Below, in pieces: positions 39,021 through 48,986 of a DNA stretch of 64,000 nt. The position numbers were made by a program, and so were the translations under genes. Each line of letters begins with the position of its first letter. The stretch's first letter is position 1. The notes under the pieces are model-generated. The model did not search any database. It saw only the letters and a list, made by a program, of their open reading frames with translations, and had not been told where the DNA came from. The DNA comes from Marinospirillum alkaliphilum DSM 21637 (GTDB lineage Bacteria > Pseudomonadota > Gammaproteobacteria > Pseudomonadales > Halomonadaceae): NCBI RefSeq assembly GCF_900119735.1, contig NZ_FPJW01000010.1, forward strand, positions 43,758 through 107,757, in the 5' to 3' direction.

Positions 39021-40253
39021 ATGGATTCTCCGTTTGTGCAGGACAAGTCGCAGTTGGTGGCACAGCAGTTACGTCTGAGACGCTCGCTGATGGCCAGCGG
39101 TGCCGGTTTTGCTGCCAGCCTGGTGATGCTGCTGGCCTGGCAGTTGGGTTATGTGGGGTGGGAGATACCACAGCTTGCTGCATTTCTGCTGCTGACCAGC
39201 CTTGGTTATTTGTTGTTTCCCTGGTTAATCCACTCTTCTCGCAATCTGACTTTCACTGATCCAAGTTTGACGGCCCATCAGCTGGGTTGGCATTTGTTGG
39301 TGAATACTTATGCCATGTATGCCGCTGCTGAAATCCGCAGCTTGTTAATTGTTAATTTTATTCTGTTGATGTTGTTTGCGGTGTTTCGTTTTCATCCGCG
39401 CAAGTTACCTCTGCTGGCGGTGTTGTTATTGGCCAGTTATTGCCTGGCAGTATTGGCGCAGGTGTTATGGAGTCCGCTGGATGTGCACTGGTCTCATGAG
39501 ACCCTGATCGCACTGGTTTTTCTGCTGGCGTTGATCGGTTTAAGCCTGCTGGGTGCCGAGATAGCCAGTTTGCGGCTGGCATTAAAGCGGCGTAATGCGC
39601 ACCTGGCGGCTGCCAAGGCGCGCATTGAAGAGTTGGCGGTGACTGACGAGTTGACCGGGCTTTACAACCGCCGCCATCTGATGCGGATTATTCGACGTCA
39701 GAAGGGTCTGGCGGATCGTGGGAATTATGCCTTTTCGCTGGCCTTTGTTGATCTGGATTATTTCAAGCGCATTAATGATGCTTATGGCCACGGTGTGGGC
39801 GATCAGGTGTTGATTGCCGTGGCGCAGGAGATTCGCCGCACCCTCCGTGATGTGGACTATGTGGCCCGCATCGGCGGTGAAGAGTTTGTACTGGTGCTGG
39901 CTCAGACCGGGTATCAGGAAGCCCTGCGTATTGCTGAGCGGCTGCGCTCGGATATGGAGCGACTGATTGTTGAAGTGGCTGAGGATCATCCGAATCTGAA
40001 GTTGACAGCATCCATTGGCATTGCAACCTATCATTCGCCGGAAACTGTGGCGCAGCTGATGAAGCGCGCGGATATGGCACTTTATGCGGCCAAGGGTTGT
40101 GGTCGTAACTGCATTGTCGGTGAACAGGAGTTGCCGCCAGATACTGGCATGACTGAGTCGATGGCTGATGAATCACTGGTGGCGCCTGGGCATGAGTCAA
40201 CGGAAGCCGAGCAGCAGGATGACGCCAGAGGCAATCCTGAGTGGCAGGTCTGA
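39021..40253 (+). CDS. membrane diguanylate cyclase
   Basis: A 410-residue protein: about six membrane helices in residues 22-180 without a recognised sensor family, a short coiled linker (185-205), and a GGDEF domain to about 370. The active-site motif is GGEEF (285-289), and RDVD at 276-279, five residues ahead, is the RxxD product-inhibition site. So it probably makes cyclic-di-GMP under feedback control. The ~40-residue tail is acidic and rich in Glu, Ser and Gln. AGGA lies 8 nt before the ATG. Its 3' end faces tadA. Confidence 0.93.
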   Translation: MDSPFVQDKSQLVAQQLRLRRSLMASGAGFAASLVMLLAWQLGYVGWEIPQLAAFLLLTSLGYLLFPWLIHSSRNLTFTDPSLTAHQLGWHLLVNTYAMYAAAEIRSLLIVNFILLMLFAVFRFHPRKLPLLAVLLLASYCLAVLAQVLWSPLDVHWSHETLIALVFLLALIGLSLLGAEIASLRLALKRRNAHLAAAKARIEELAVTDELTGLYNRRHLMRIIRRQKGLADRGNYAFSLAFVDLDYFKRINDAYGHGVGDQVLIAVAQEIRRTLRDVDYVARIGGEEFVLVLAQTGYQEALRIAERLRSDMERLIVEVAEDHPNLKLTASIGIATYHSPETVAQLMKRADMALYAAKGCGRNCIVGEQELPPDTGMTESMADESLVAPGHESTEAEQQDDARGNPEWQV

Positions 40254-40282
40254 AGTTGCTGCAGTGGGCCGGCTGAGAGTGC

Positions 40283-40762
40283 TCAGCGGCGATCCACAAA
40301 AAAGGCTTCCAGTTGTTGTTTGCAGGCTCCTTTCAAAAGGCCGCCCTGCACTTGTAAGCGGTGATTGAACCAGGGTTGGGCTGGCAGATTGCACACTGAC
40401 TCCACACAGCCGCTACGTGGCTCTTTGGCACCATAATAGAGTGCACGGATGCGGGCATGCATGATGGCCCCCATGCACATGGTGCAAGGCTCCAGTGTCA
40501 CGTAGAGGTCGCAATCGGTCAGGCGGTAGTTACCCAGATGGCTGCAGGCTTCACGAATGGCCAGCATTTCGGCATGGGCAGTAGCGTCAGCCAGGCTGAT
40601 GCAGCGATTGAACCCCCGACCGATGATTTCACCCTGAGCATTCACCACCAGGGCACCCACTGGCACCTCACCCAGGCTGGCCGCCTCAGCAGCCAGTTCC
40701 AGTGCGCGGTGCATGTAGAACTCGGGCTTGCGAAGGCTTGAGGGGTTAGCTTCTGTTTGCAT
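40283..40762 (-). CDS. tadA: tRNA-specific adenosine deaminase
   Basis: This makes inosine at the wobble position of tRNA-Arg(ACG). The 159-residue deaminase has the zinc motif His63-Ala-Glu65 and PCTMC (Cys93, Cys96). The start ATG overlaps the end of the upstream secreted-protein gene by 17 bp, so it is the last gene of the guaB-guaA block. Confidence 0.96.
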   Translation of the reverse strand: MQTEANPSSLRKPEFYMHRALELAAEAASLGEVPVGALVVNAQGEIIGRGFNRCISLADATAHAEMLAIREACSHLGNYRLTDCDLYVTLEPCTMCMGAIMHARIRALYYGAKEPRSGCVESVCNLPAQPWFNHRLQVQGGLLKGACKQQLEAFFVDRR

Positions 40763-41216
40763 CAGTCAGTGCCAGAGCCGCTTCCAGTACACGCTGGTGC
40801 TGCCCTTCTTCACAGGCATTCAGCAGCCTTAATCCCATGTATTGATTGGCAGGCAGGCTGTCTGGTGGTGAAAAGCTGGCATTTTCAGCCAGGGCCACCA
40901 GGCGCATAAAAATGCCGAAGGTTTCAATCCGGTTCAGCCGCACCTGCTGTTGAGCTTCGCCCAGCGGACAGACGGAGTGCTCCATCGCCTGCAGCAGATT
41001 TTTGGCCACCACCCGGAAGCTCTGTTGCAGCTCCTTGCCCTCAAAAAAGGACTCTTGCTCTGAGGTCAGCATCAGCCGTGACTGGATCATCACCATGCGG
41101 TGCTCCAGCGGATTGAAACCGCTGCCGGTGCTGGCGCTGGCAGGAACAGCCAGGGCTGCCAGACCAATCAGGCCCAGCAGCCACAGGCTTAAACGTTGCA
41201 GAAGGATCAGGTTCAT
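40746..41216 (-). CDS. secreted protein of unknown function in the gua operon
   Basis: A 156-residue protein with a signal peptide ('[19 protein letters not shown]', cut after ASA). The mature part is helical, with two Cys that could pair and no recognised domain. The ATG at 41216 overlaps the guaA stop (ATGA), so it is translationally coupled; the ATG two codons earlier has no ribosome-binding site. Its 3' end overlaps tadA. A periplasmic protein between two cytosolic nucleotide/RNA enzymes is unexplained. Confidence 0.75.
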   Translation of the reverse strand: MNLILLQRLSLWLLGLIGLAALAVPASASTGSGFNPLEHRMVMIQSRLMLTSEQESFFEGKELQQSFRVVAKNLLQAMEHSVCPLGEAQQQVRLNRIETFGIFMRLVALAENASFSPPDSLPANQYMGLRLLNACEEGQHQRVLEAALALTDANRS

Positions 41217-42799
41217 TCCCATTCAATGGTCGCCGGGGGTTTGGAGGACACGTCGTAAGTGACCCTGGAAACACCGGCAAGTTCATTGATGATGCGGTTG
41301 GAGACTTTTTCCAGCAGCTCGTAGGGCAGGTGAGCCCAGCGGGCAGTCATGAAGTCGATGGTTTCCACGGCGCGCAGGGCAATGACCCATTCATAACGGC
41401 GGCCATCACCGACCACACCGACGGATTTGACCGGCAGGAATACAGCAAAGGCCTGGCTGGTCTTGTCGTACCAACCGGCTGCACGCAGTTCTTCGATGAA
41501 GATGGCGTCAGCATCACGCAGGATGTCGGCGTATTCCTTTTTCACTTCACCCAGGATGCGCACGCCCAGACCCGGACCAGGGAAGGGGTGGCGATACACC
41601 ATGTCGTAGGGCAGGCCCAGTTCCAGGCCAATCTTGCGCACTTCATCCTTGAACAGTTCACGCAGGGGTTCAACCAGTTCCATGCGCATGGTTTCCGGCA
41701 GGCCACCCACGTTGTGGTGAGATTTGATCACGTGCGCCTTGCCGGTTTTGGCGGCGGCGGATTCGATCACGTCCGGGTAGATGGTGCCCTGCGCCAGAAA
41801 GTCGACATCTTTCAGTTTGTTGGCTTCCTCATCAAACACATCAATGAAGGTGTTGCCGATCACCTTGCGTTTGGCTTCCGGGTCGCTGACCCCTTTCAGG
41901 CGGCCAAGGAAGAGTGCTTCTGCATCGGCACGGATGACGCGAACACCCATGTTGCGGGCGAACATCTCCATCACCTGATCGCCTTCACTCTTGCGCAGCA
42001 GGCCGTTGTCAACAAACACACAGGTGAGCTGGTCGCCAATGGCCTTGTGCAGTAGGGCGGCCACCACGGAAGAATCCACGCCACCGGACAGACCCAGCAG
42101 CACCTTGCGGTCACCCACCTGTTCGCGCACCCGCTGGATCAGGTCTTCAATGATCTGGGCCGGAGTCCACAGGGCATCACAGGCGCAGATTTCACGCAGG
42201 AAGTGCTCCAGCATGCGTTTGCCCTGCAGGGTGTGGGTCACTTCCGGGTGGAACTGCACGCCGTAAAAGCGTCTGGCTTCGCAGCTCATGGCAGCAATGG
42301 CACAGCTGGGGGTGGAGGCGGTGATGACAAATTCAGATGGCAGTTCCACCACCTTGTCACCATGGCTCATCCACACATCCAGCAGGCCCTTGCCATCGGC
42401 AGTCAGGTGGTCGCGGATGTCATGAAAGAGTGCTGACTCTGCTTCCAGTTGCACCTGTGCATAACCGAATTCACGCACATTGGAGCCTTGCACCTTGCCA
42501 CCCAGTTGCTCGGCCATGGTCTGCATGCCGTAGCAGATGCCCAGTACCGGCACACCCAGGGTGAAAACACACTCGGGGGCGCGGGGGGAACCGACTTCGG
42601 TGACGGACTCGGGACCACCAGCCAGAATGATGCCTTTCGGAGCAAAAGCGCGAATGTCGGCTTCACTCATGTCAAAGGCAAAAATCTCACAGTAAACGCC
42701 CAGTTCCCGCACGCGGCGGGCAATCAGCTGGGTGTACTGGGAGCCAAAGTCCAGAATCAGGATCTTGTGGGCGTGAATGTCTTGTACAGGTGACTGCAT
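41213..42799 (-). CDS. guaA: GMP synthase (glutamine-hydrolysing)
   Basis: This converts XMP to GMP with ATP and glutamine. The 528-residue protein has the class I glutamine amidotransferase ('[14 protein letters not shown]', nucleophile in 'GICYGMQT', 'HGDKV' and 'QFHPEVTHT'), the ATP pyrophosphatase P-loop '[10 protein letters not shown]', and a dimerisation domain ending 'PATIEWE'. The ATG at 42799 fits the family; a TTG three codons upstream is also open. It lies 14 nt after guaB. Confidence 0.97.
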   Translation of the reverse strand: MQSPVQDIHAHKILILDFGSQYTQLIARRVRELGVYCEIFAFDMSEADIRAFAPKGIILAGGPESVTEVGSPRAPECVFTLGVPVLGICYGMQTMAEQLGGKVQGSNVREFGYAQVQLEAESALFHDIRDHLTADGKGLLDVWMSHGDKVVELPSEFVITASTPSCAIAAMSCEARRFYGVQFHPEVTHTLQGKRMLEHFLREICACDALWTPAQIIEDLIQRVREQVGDRKVLLGLSGGVDSSVVAALLHKAIGDQLTCVFVDNGLLRKSEGDQVMEMFARNMGVRVIRADAEALFLGRLKGVSDPEAKRKVIGNTFIDVFDEEANKLKDVDFLAQGTIYPDVIESAAAKTGKAHVIKSHHNVGGLPETMRMELVEPLRELFKDEVRKIGLELGLPYDMVYRHPFPGPGLGVRILGEVKKEYADILRDADAIFIEELRAAGWYDKTSQAFAVFLPVKSVGVVGDGRRYEWVIALRAVETIDFMTARWAHLPYELLEKVSNRIINELAGVSRVTYDVSSKPPATIEWE

Positions 42800-42813
42800 G
42801 GATATCAAATCTC

Positions 42814-44283
42814 TCAGCTGACGCGATAGTTGGGGGCTTCTTTGGTGATCTGCACGTCATGGACGTGAGATTCCCGCATGCCGGCACCGGTGATCTTCAC
42901 AAAGCGTGGTTTGTTGCGCATGGTTTCAATGTCGGCGCAGCCGGTGTAACCCATGGAGGCACGCAGGCCACCCATCAGCTGATGCACAATGGCACTCATG
43001 GCGCCCTTGTAGGGTACGCGGCCTTCAATGCCTTCCGGTACCAGTTTTTCCACACCGGCATCCTTGTCCTGGAAGTAGCGGTCAGAAGAACCCTGCGACT
43101 GACCCATGGCACCCAGTGAACCCATGCCACGGTAGGCCTTGTAAGTCCGGCCCTGATACAGCTCCACTTCACCCGGTGCTTCTTCGGTACCGGCCAGCAG
43201 GCCACCAACCATGATCACGCTGGCACCGGCAACGATGGCCTTGGCCAGGTCGCCGGAGAAACGCACACCGCCATCAGCAATCAGCGGGATGCCATAGGGT
43301 TTGAGGGCGTCAGCCACATTGGAGACAGCGGAAATCTGTGGCACACCGACACCGGCGACAATGCGTGTGGTGCAGATGGAGCCGGGGCCGATGCCCACTT
43401 TCACTGCGTCAGCACCGGCTTCGGCCAGTGCCACGGCGGCTTCGGCGGTGGCAATGTTGCCACCGATCACATCCACCTGCGGGAAGTTTTCCTTCACCCA
43501 GCGCACCCGGTCAATCACGCCCTTGGAGTGACCATGGGCGGTGTCGACCACAATCACGTCCACTCCGGCTTCAACCAGGGCAGTGACGCGCTCGGGGGTT
43601 TCCGGGCCGGTGCCGACTGCGGCACCGACACGCAGGCTGCCGTTGGCATCCTTGGCGGCCAGTGGGTAGGTCTTGGCTTTTTCCACATCACGGAAGGTCA
43701 CCAGGCCGCGCAGGTGGAAGTCCTTGTCGACCAGCAGCATTTTTTCAATGCGGTGTTCGTACAGGCGTGCCTTGATCTGCTCCAGCGGGGTGTTTTCCAG
43801 GGCGGTGACCAGCTTGTCTTTTGGGGTCATGATGGCCGCAACGGTGTCACCGGCATGGGGCTTCACACGCAGGTCACGACCGGTGACGATGCCCACCAGC
43901 TTGTCGCCTTCCACCACTGGGAAGCCGGAGAAGCCGTAATCTGCGGCCATTTCCATCAGTTCGTGGATCTTGGTGGTGGGTGCCACGCTGACGGGGTCTT
44001 TCACCACCACGCTTTCGTGTTTCTTGACCTTGCGCACTTCAGCAGCCTGCTGGGCAATGGTCATGTTCTTGTGAATGATGCCGATGCCACCTTCCTGGGC
44101 AATGGCAATCGCCAGACGCGCTTCGGTGACAGTATCCATGGCCGCGGAAACCAGTGGAATGTTCAGCTCCACGTTGCGCGTGATGCGGGTTTTCAGGCTG
44201 ACGTCTTTCGGCAGGATTTCGGAATAACCGGGTACCAGCAAAACATCATCGAAGGTGAGGGCTTCTTCAACGATCCGTAACAT
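42814..44283 (-). CDS. guaB: IMP dehydrogenase
   Basis: This oxidises IMP to XMP, the committed step to GMP. The 489-residue protein has the TIM barrel split by a CBS pair (about 93-205, '[26 protein letters not shown]' in parts). The catalytic Cys is in '[17 protein letters not shown]', the flap in '[10 protein letters not shown]'. First gene of the gua operon. Confidence 0.98.
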   Translation of the reverse strand: MLRIVEEALTFDDVLLVPGYSEILPKDVSLKTRITRNVELNIPLVSAAMDTVTEARLAIAIAQEGGIGIIHKNMTIAQQAAEVRKVKKHESVVVKDPVSVAPTTKIHELMEMAADYGFSGFPVVEGDKLVGIVTGRDLRVKPHAGDTVAAIMTPKDKLVTALENTPLEQIKARLYEHRIEKMLLVDKDFHLRGLVTFRDVEKAKTYPLAAKDANGSLRVGAAVGTGPETPERVTALVEAGVDVIVVDTAHGHSKGVIDRVRWVKENFPQVDVIGGNIATAEAAVALAEAGADAVKVGIGPGSICTTRIVAGVGVPQISAVSNVADALKPYGIPLIADGGVRFSGDLAKAIVAGASVIMVGGLLAGTEEAPGEVELYQGRTYKAYRGMGSLGAMGQSQGSSDRYFQDKDAGVEKLVPEGIEGRVPYKGAMSAIVHQLMGGLRASMGYTGCADIETMRNKPRFVKITGAGMRESHVHDVQITKEAPNYRVS

Positions 44284-44356
44284 AGATGACCTGCGATTCT
44301 GGGGGTGTGGGGGTGACAGGTGGTGGAAGACCTGCCGATGAAAAAGTTAATCGCCT

Positions 44357-44385
44357 ATTTTAGCTGACGCGGGTTGCAGCGACAA
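44357..44385 (-). promoter_or_regulatory. probable guaB promoter
   Basis: On the minus strand TTGTCG (44380-44385), 17-nt spacer, TAAAAT (44357-44362), followed by a GC-rich start region AGGCG and about 73 nt of leader to the guaB ATG. No PurR-like site was recognised. The -10 is good, the -35 moderate. Confidence 0.5.
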
Positions 44386-44387
44386 CG

Positions 44388-44756
44388 TTATGTGGTGTTG
44401 CGTTCTTCAACCAGTTGTTCAAGTTGTTGCTCTATGCGAGCCAGTGCCTGTAATCCTTCATCAGTGAACAGAAAATCTCTTTTGTGGTGATGAATGCGTC
44501 GGTGGCTGACATGGTATTGCTGCGCCACCTGTAACAGTGCCCGTCGCAGCGCTTCGGCTTCAGGGTCATGGTGCAGCGGGTGGGCCAGACCGAAGTCCCA
44601 GGCACTTTCTTCCAACTGCCCGGAACGGGCCAGTCGGGTCAGTTCCAGCAGCCGTTCCGGGCGCTGGCGCAGGTTGCGCTGCCCAAAACGCAGCAGCAGC
44701 CAGAACAGCAGCAACATCAGCGGCATGACCAGCAGCAGGGTCACCAGAAACACCAT
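44388..44756 (-). CDS. membrane-anchored protein of unknown function
   Basis: A 122-residue protein with one N-terminal membrane helix (about 2-24) and a cytoplasmic, charged helical domain containing a His-rich 'RRIHHHKRDF'. No family recognised. AAAGGAG precedes the ATG. It lies upstream of guaB on the same strand, but the guaB promoter overlaps its stop-side region, so the two need not be co-transcribed. Confidence 0.7.
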   Translation of the reverse strand: MVFLVTLLLVMPLMLLLFWLLLRFGQRNLRQRPERLLELTRLARSGQLEESAWDFGLAHPLHHDPEAEALRRALLQVAQQYHVSHRRIHHHKRDFLFTDEGLQALARIEQQLEQLVEERNTT

Positions 44757-44838
44757 TGCAGACTCCTTTACCAGGCAGTGATGTGTTAGATTAGCAGGCC
44801 GCCATTTGGTTTACTGCTGTAAGGAAGATGCGCCCAAG

Positions 44839-46017
44839 ATGACTGCCGCAGCCGGAGATGTTTTTCCACCCACCGATTCGGTCGGGCTGGTTCAGCCCCA
44901 GACGTTCACCTTTGATCAGCCTTTACCACTGGCCAGTGGCAATCGCCTCGAAAACTGGCAATTGATGGTGGAGACCTATGGTGAGCTGAATGCGGACGCC
45001 AGTAATGCGGTGCTGATCTGCCATGCCCTGTCCGGCAATCATCATGCCGCTGGTTATCACGATCCTGAAGATCGCAAACCCGGCTGGTGGGACAGTTACA
45101 TCGGTCCCGGTAAACCCATTGATACCCGGCACTTTTTTGTGGTGGCCCTGAACAATCTGGGTGGCTGCCATGGCTCCACCGGCCCTTCTTCCATCAATCC
45201 TGCCACCGGCCAGCCTTACGGCCCGGATTTTCCGGTGATGACGGTGGAGGACTGGGTGGATTCTCAGGCGCTGCTGGCGGATCGACTCGGCATTCAGCAG
45301 TGGGCGGCCGTGGTGGGTGGCAGTCTGGGCGGCATGCAGGTGCTGGAGTGGTCCCTGCGTCATCCGCAGCGCCTGCGTCATGCGGTGGTGATTGCCAGTA
45401 CGCCGCGTCTTTCAGCCCAGAACATTGCCTTTAATGAAGTGGCGCGCCAGGCCATCATGTCCGACCCGGATTTTCGGGAAGGACGTTACCAGCAAGCCGG
45501 GGTGATTCCACGTCATGGTCTGGGACTGGCCCGCATGATTGGTCACATCACCTACCTGTCGGAGCATTCGATGGGTGAAAAATTCGGTCGTGACCTGCGC
45601 AGCGACAAACTGAATTACGGTTTTGATGTGGAGTTTCAGGTGGAGTCCTACCTGCGTTATCAGGGTGAAACCTTTTCCGAAAGTTTTGATGCCAACACCT
45701 ACCTGCTGATGACCAAGGCACTGGATTATTTTGATCCGGCGGCCCGTTACGGAGGAGATCTGCCGCGTGCAGTGAGTGAAGCTCAGTGCAGTTTTCTGGT
45801 GGTCAGCTTCACCACCGACTGGCGTTTTTCACCGCGTCGTTCGGAAGAACTGGTGAATGCGCTGACAGCGGCTCGCAAGCGGGTCAGTTATGCCCGCATC
45901 AAGTCACCGCATGGGCATGATGCCTTCCTGATTCCGGATCAGCGTTATGAAGCGGTGTTTACTGCCTACATGCAGCGAGTGGCAGCAGAAAGCCATGCTG
46001 AAGGAGCTGTATCATGA
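44839..46017 (+). CDS. metX: homoserine O-acyltransferase MetX
   Basis: A 392-residue alpha/beta-hydrolase-fold acyltransferase of methionine synthesis. It contains '[19 protein letters not shown]', the nucleophile elbow GGSLGGMQ, and '[10 protein letters not shown]' with the catalytic His. MetX enzymes use acetyl-CoA or, in many gammaproteobacteria with MetW next door, succinyl-CoA; this sequence alone does not settle it for me, though the MetW neighbour favours succinyl. The ATG at 44839 matches the family start; a TTG 33 nt earlier is also in frame. Overlaps metW by 4 nt. Confidence 0.93.
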   Translation: MTAAAGDVFPPTDSVGLVQPQTFTFDQPLPLASGNRLENWQLMVETYGELNADASNAVLICHALSGNHHAAGYHDPEDRKPGWWDSYIGPGKPIDTRHFFVVALNNLGGCHGSTGPSSINPATGQPYGPDFPVMTVEDWVDSQALLADRLGIQQWAAVVGGSLGGMQVLEWSLRHPQRLRHAVVIASTPRLSAQNIAFNEVARQAIMSDPDFREGRYQQAGVIPRHGLGLARMIGHITYLSEHSMGEKFGRDLRSDKLNYGFDVEFQVESYLRYQGETFSESFDANTYLLMTKALDYFDPAARYGGDLPRAVSEAQCSFLVVSFTTDWRFSPRRSEELVNALTAARKRVSYARIKSPHGHDAFLIPDQRYEAVFTAYMQRVAAESHAEGAVS

Positions 46018-46604
46018 GACAGGATCTTGCCATTATTGCTGACTGGGTGCGCCCCGGTAGTCGCGTGCTGGACCTGGCCTGTGGTGACGGTGAACTGATG
46101 CACCATCTGCAGCAACACAAGCAGGTCACCGGTTACGGGCTGGAAATTGACGCCGACAAGATCACCGATTGCATTCGCCGCGGTGTGGATGTCATTGAGC
46201 AGGATCTGAACCGTGGACTGGGCAACTTTGCTGACAACAGTTATGACACGGTGATCATGACCCAGGCCCTGCAAGTGCTGCGCCGTCAGGATCTGGCGCT
46301 GGACGAGATGCTGCGGGTCGGGCAGGAAGCGATTGTCACCTTCCCCAACTTCGCCCATTGGCGTTGCCGCTTTTACCTGACCTTCAAGGGGCGTTTGCCG
46401 GTATCCAAAACCCTGCCCTATCAGTGGTATGACACACCCAACATCCACCTGATCACCTTCAAGGATTTTGAAGTTCTGCTGCGTGAAAAGGGGCTGAAGG
46501 TGCTGGATCGGGCTGTGGGCGATCTGGCTTACGAAGGTCACTGGAAGGCGCGGGTATGGCCGAACCTTTTCGGAGAAGTGGCCATTTATCGCATTGGTCG
46601 TTAA
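46014..46604 (+). CDS. metW: methionine biosynthesis protein MetW
   Basis: A 196-residue SAM-methyltransferase-fold protein: '[15 protein letters not shown]' is the nucleotide-binding loop. '[22 protein letters not shown]' (in parts) is the MetW signature. It works with MetX in homoserine acylation, by a mechanism not fully clear. Its ATG overlaps the metX stop (ATGA). Confidence 0.95.
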   Translation: MRQDLAIIADWVRPGSRVLDLACGDGELMHHLQQHKQVTGYGLEIDADKITDCIRRGVDVIEQDLNRGLGNFADNSYDTVIMTQALQVLRRQDLALDEMLRVGQEAIVTFPNFAHWRCRFYLTFKGRLPVSKTLPYQWYDTPNIHLITFKDFEVLLREKGLKVLDRAVGDLAYEGHWKARVWPNLFGEVAIYRIGR

Positions 46605-46640
46605 TCCTTCAGGCATAACCAGGGTTTTCAGGAGTCACAG

Positions 46641-47111
46641 ATGCCAAGATTGATCACTCATACCACCGGGCTGTTTACTGCACTGTTGATGTTGCTGCTG
46701 GTGTCTGCGCCAGTGGTGGCCCAGCAAAGCGGCATTGACCGGGTCGGTGCTTACGAAATCCATTATGACGTGTTGCCCACGGCCTTTCTGAATCCTCAGG
46801 TGGCGCAGGGTTACAATCTGGTGCGCAGCCGCGGGCAGGGTATGGTGCGGGTCACCGTATTGAAACGTCTCGATGATGGTTCAGTGGAACCGGTACGGGC
46901 CACGGTATCCGGGCAGGTGGGTAATCTGGCCGGACAGGTCAACGGTCTGGGTTTTCGCATGGTGGAAGTGGGGCGGCGAGAAGGTTATTCGCATATTGCC
47001 ACCTTCCGTTTCAGCCATGATGATCCACTGCGCTTTAACCTGCGGGTGATTTATGCACCCGGTGAGCCACCCCATGAACTGCATTTCATTCGTCGCCTGT
47101 ATCTGGACTAA
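46641..47111 (+). CDS. DUF4426 periplasmic protein
   Basis: A 156-residue exported protein with a signal peptide (cut after 'VVA'), then 'RVGAYEIHYDVLPTAFL' and 'DDPLRFNLRVIYAPGEPPHELHF', which define DUF4426. Function unknown; in Pseudomonas it also lies between metW and rdgB. AGGAG precedes the ATG. Confidence 0.88.
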   Translation: MPRLITHTTGLFTALLMLLLVSAPVVAQQSGIDRVGAYEIHYDVLPTAFLNPQVAQGYNLVRSRGQGMVRVTVLKRLDDGSVEPVRATVSGQVGNLAGQVNGLGFRMVEVGRREGYSHIATFRFSHDDPLRFNLRVIYAPGEPPHELHFIRRLYLD

Positions 47112-47116
47112 CCCCG

Positions 47117-47725
47117 ATGAATACACAAAAACTGATACTGGCCAGTGGAAATGCCGGCAAACTGAAAGAGTTTTCCGGGCTGCTGGCACCCCTGGGTTGG
47201 CAGGTGGAAGCCCAGCAGCTTCATGGGGTGCCGGAAGCGGAAGAAACCGGTCTGACCTTTGTGGAAAATGCCCTGATCAAGGCGCGTAATGCGGCCCTGC
47301 ATACCGGTTGTGCGGCACTGGCTGACGACTCCGGGGTAGAAGTGGATGCCCTGCAGGGCGCACCGGGCATTTATTCGGCCCGTTTTGCCGGGCCCGGTTG
47401 CGGCGATGCTGAGAACAATGCGCTGCTGCTGGAGTGTTTACAGGGAGTGCCGGAAGCTGAACGCACTGCACGCTACTGGTGTGTGCTGGCTTTCCTGTGT
47501 TTTGCTGATGATCCGACACCGGTGATCGTGCAGGCCAGCTGGGAAGGACGCATTCTGACTGCCCCACGGGGTGAGGGTGGTTTTGGTTATGACCCACTAT
47601 TCTGGTTGCCGGAACTGGGCAAGACCGCTGCCGAGTTGAGCAAGGAAGACAAGAACCGCATTTCTCATCGGGGGCGGGCCAGTCAGCTGCTGCTTGAGCA
47701 GTTGCTGCAGCGTTTTGGTCATTGA
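47117..47725 (+). CDS. rdgB: XTP/dITP pyrophosphatase
   Basis: A 202-residue house-cleaning enzyme that hydrolyses dITP, XTP and similar damaged nucleotides. 'LILASGNAGKLKEF' and 'LADDSGVEVDALQGAPGIYSARF' are the substrate- and metal-binding motifs. 'GEGGFGYDPLFWLPE' and 'KNRISHRGRA' complete the active site. It begins 5 nt after the DUF4426 stop; its last base is the first of hemW. Confidence 0.97.
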   Translation: MNTQKLILASGNAGKLKEFSGLLAPLGWQVEAQQLHGVPEAEETGLTFVENALIKARNAALHTGCAALADDSGVEVDALQGAPGIYSARFAGPGCGDAENNALLLECLQGVPEAERTARYWCVLAFLCFADDPTPVIVQASWEGRILTAPRGEGGFGYDPLFWLPELGKTAAELSKEDKNRISHRGRASQLLLEQLLQRFGH

Positions 47726-48957
47726 TGGCCATGGTTGAGATGCCTGGTGTAACAGGCGCTGTGCTGCCGTTATCCCTTTATGTGCACCTGCCCTGGTGTG
47801 TGCGCAAATGCCCCTATTGTGACTTTAATTCCCATGCCTTAACCGGTGCACAGGCCGGTTTGCCGACCCTGGATGAAGCCACCGAGCAACACTATGTGCA
47901 GGCCTTGCTGGCGGATCTGGATCATGAGTTGCGTGCCTGGCCGGAACTGGCCGGTCGACCGCTGGAATCGATCTTTTTTGGGGGCGGTACCCCCAGCCTG
48001 ATGTCCCCGGCCGGTTACCGCCGGTTTTTTGCGGAACTGCGTCAGCGGCTGATGTTGCCGGATGCCTGTGAAATCACCCTGGAAGCCAATCCCGGCACGG
48101 TCGAGCAGTCACGTTTTGCCGGTTACCGGGATGCCGGCATCAATCGCCTGTCGATGGGCGTGCAGTCTTTCGGTGCTGAGCAGTTGCGGGCACTGGGGCG
48201 CATTCACTCCGCTGATGAAGCCCGTCTGGCGGCACTGGCGGCACGCCGTGCCGGCTTTGACAACTTCAATCTGGACCTGATGCATGGTTTGCCACAGCAG
48301 ACCGAAGCCCTGGCGCTGGCTGATCTGCAGCAGGCACTGGAACTGGAACCCACTCACCTGTCCTGGTATCAGTTGACGCTGGAACCCAATACCGAGTTTT
48401 TCCGTCGCCCACCAGCGCTGCCGGAAGAAGACCTGCTGGTGGCGATCCAGGATGCCGGGCAGGCTGTGTTGCAGCAGGCTGGTTTTCAGCACTATGAGGT
48501 GTCGGCTTATTGCCGACCCGGCCACCAGGCACGTCACAACCTCAACTACTGGACCTTTGGTGATTATCTGGGGCTGGGAGCCGGTGCCCATGGCAAATTA
48601 ACCCGCGTTGATGCAGCGGCACCCGGTGGTCTTTTTATTGAACGCCGCTGGAAAACCCGTCAGCCTCAGGCCTATCTGTCACGCTTGCTGGAAGGTCGGG
48701 ATTTTCTGGCGGGAAGTGAAGTGCTGGATGCCGCAGCGCGACCGGTTGAATTCATGATGAATGCCCTGCGTCTGGCCGATGGGGTGGATGCTGCCCTTTA
48801 TCCTCAGCGTACTGGTTTGTCGCTGGCAGGCATTGAGCCGTTGCTGGCCAATTTGCGCCAACGTGAACTCTGGACGGATGACCCATCGCGGTTGGCCTGT
48901 TCAGCACTGGGCTGGCGCTGGTTAAACACAGTACTTGAACAGTTTATGTCAGAATGA
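47725..48957 (+). CDS. hemW: heme chaperone HemW (radical SAM)
   Basis: A 410-residue radical-SAM protein of the CPDH-like group. The cluster motif C25-x3-C29-x2-C32 is in 'PWCVRKCPYCDFNSH', and 'FFGGGTPSLM' follows. The Phe after the second Cys-x2-Cys, and the absence of the N-terminal extension of HemN, favour HemW, which inserts heme, over coproporphyrinogen dehydrogenase. ATG 47725 shares a base with the rdgB stop. Confidence 0.93.
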   Translation: MAMVEMPGVTGAVLPLSLYVHLPWCVRKCPYCDFNSHALTGAQAGLPTLDEATEQHYVQALLADLDHELRAWPELAGRPLESIFFGGGTPSLMSPAGYRRFFAELRQRLMLPDACEITLEANPGTVEQSRFAGYRDAGINRLSMGVQSFGAEQLRALGRIHSADEARLAALAARRAGFDNFNLDLMHGLPQQTEALALADLQQALELEPTHLSWYQLTLEPNTEFFRRPPALPEEDLLVAIQDAGQAVLQQAGFQHYEVSAYCRPGHQARHNLNYWTFGDYLGLGAGAHGKLTRVDAAAPGGLFIERRWKTRQPQAYLSRLLEGRDFLAGSEVLDAAARPVEFMMNALRLADGVDAALYPQRTGLSLAGIEPLLANLRQRELWTDDPSRLACSALGWRWLNTVLEQFMSE

Positions 48958-48986
48958 TCCACTAACTTATCCACAGGGAATGCTGC

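Noticed and set aside
41330..42055. 241-codon open frame opposite guaA
   Set aside because: Shadow of guaA.
43528..44280. 250-codon open frame opposite guaB
   Set aside because: Shadow of the highly conserved guaB; no start signal.
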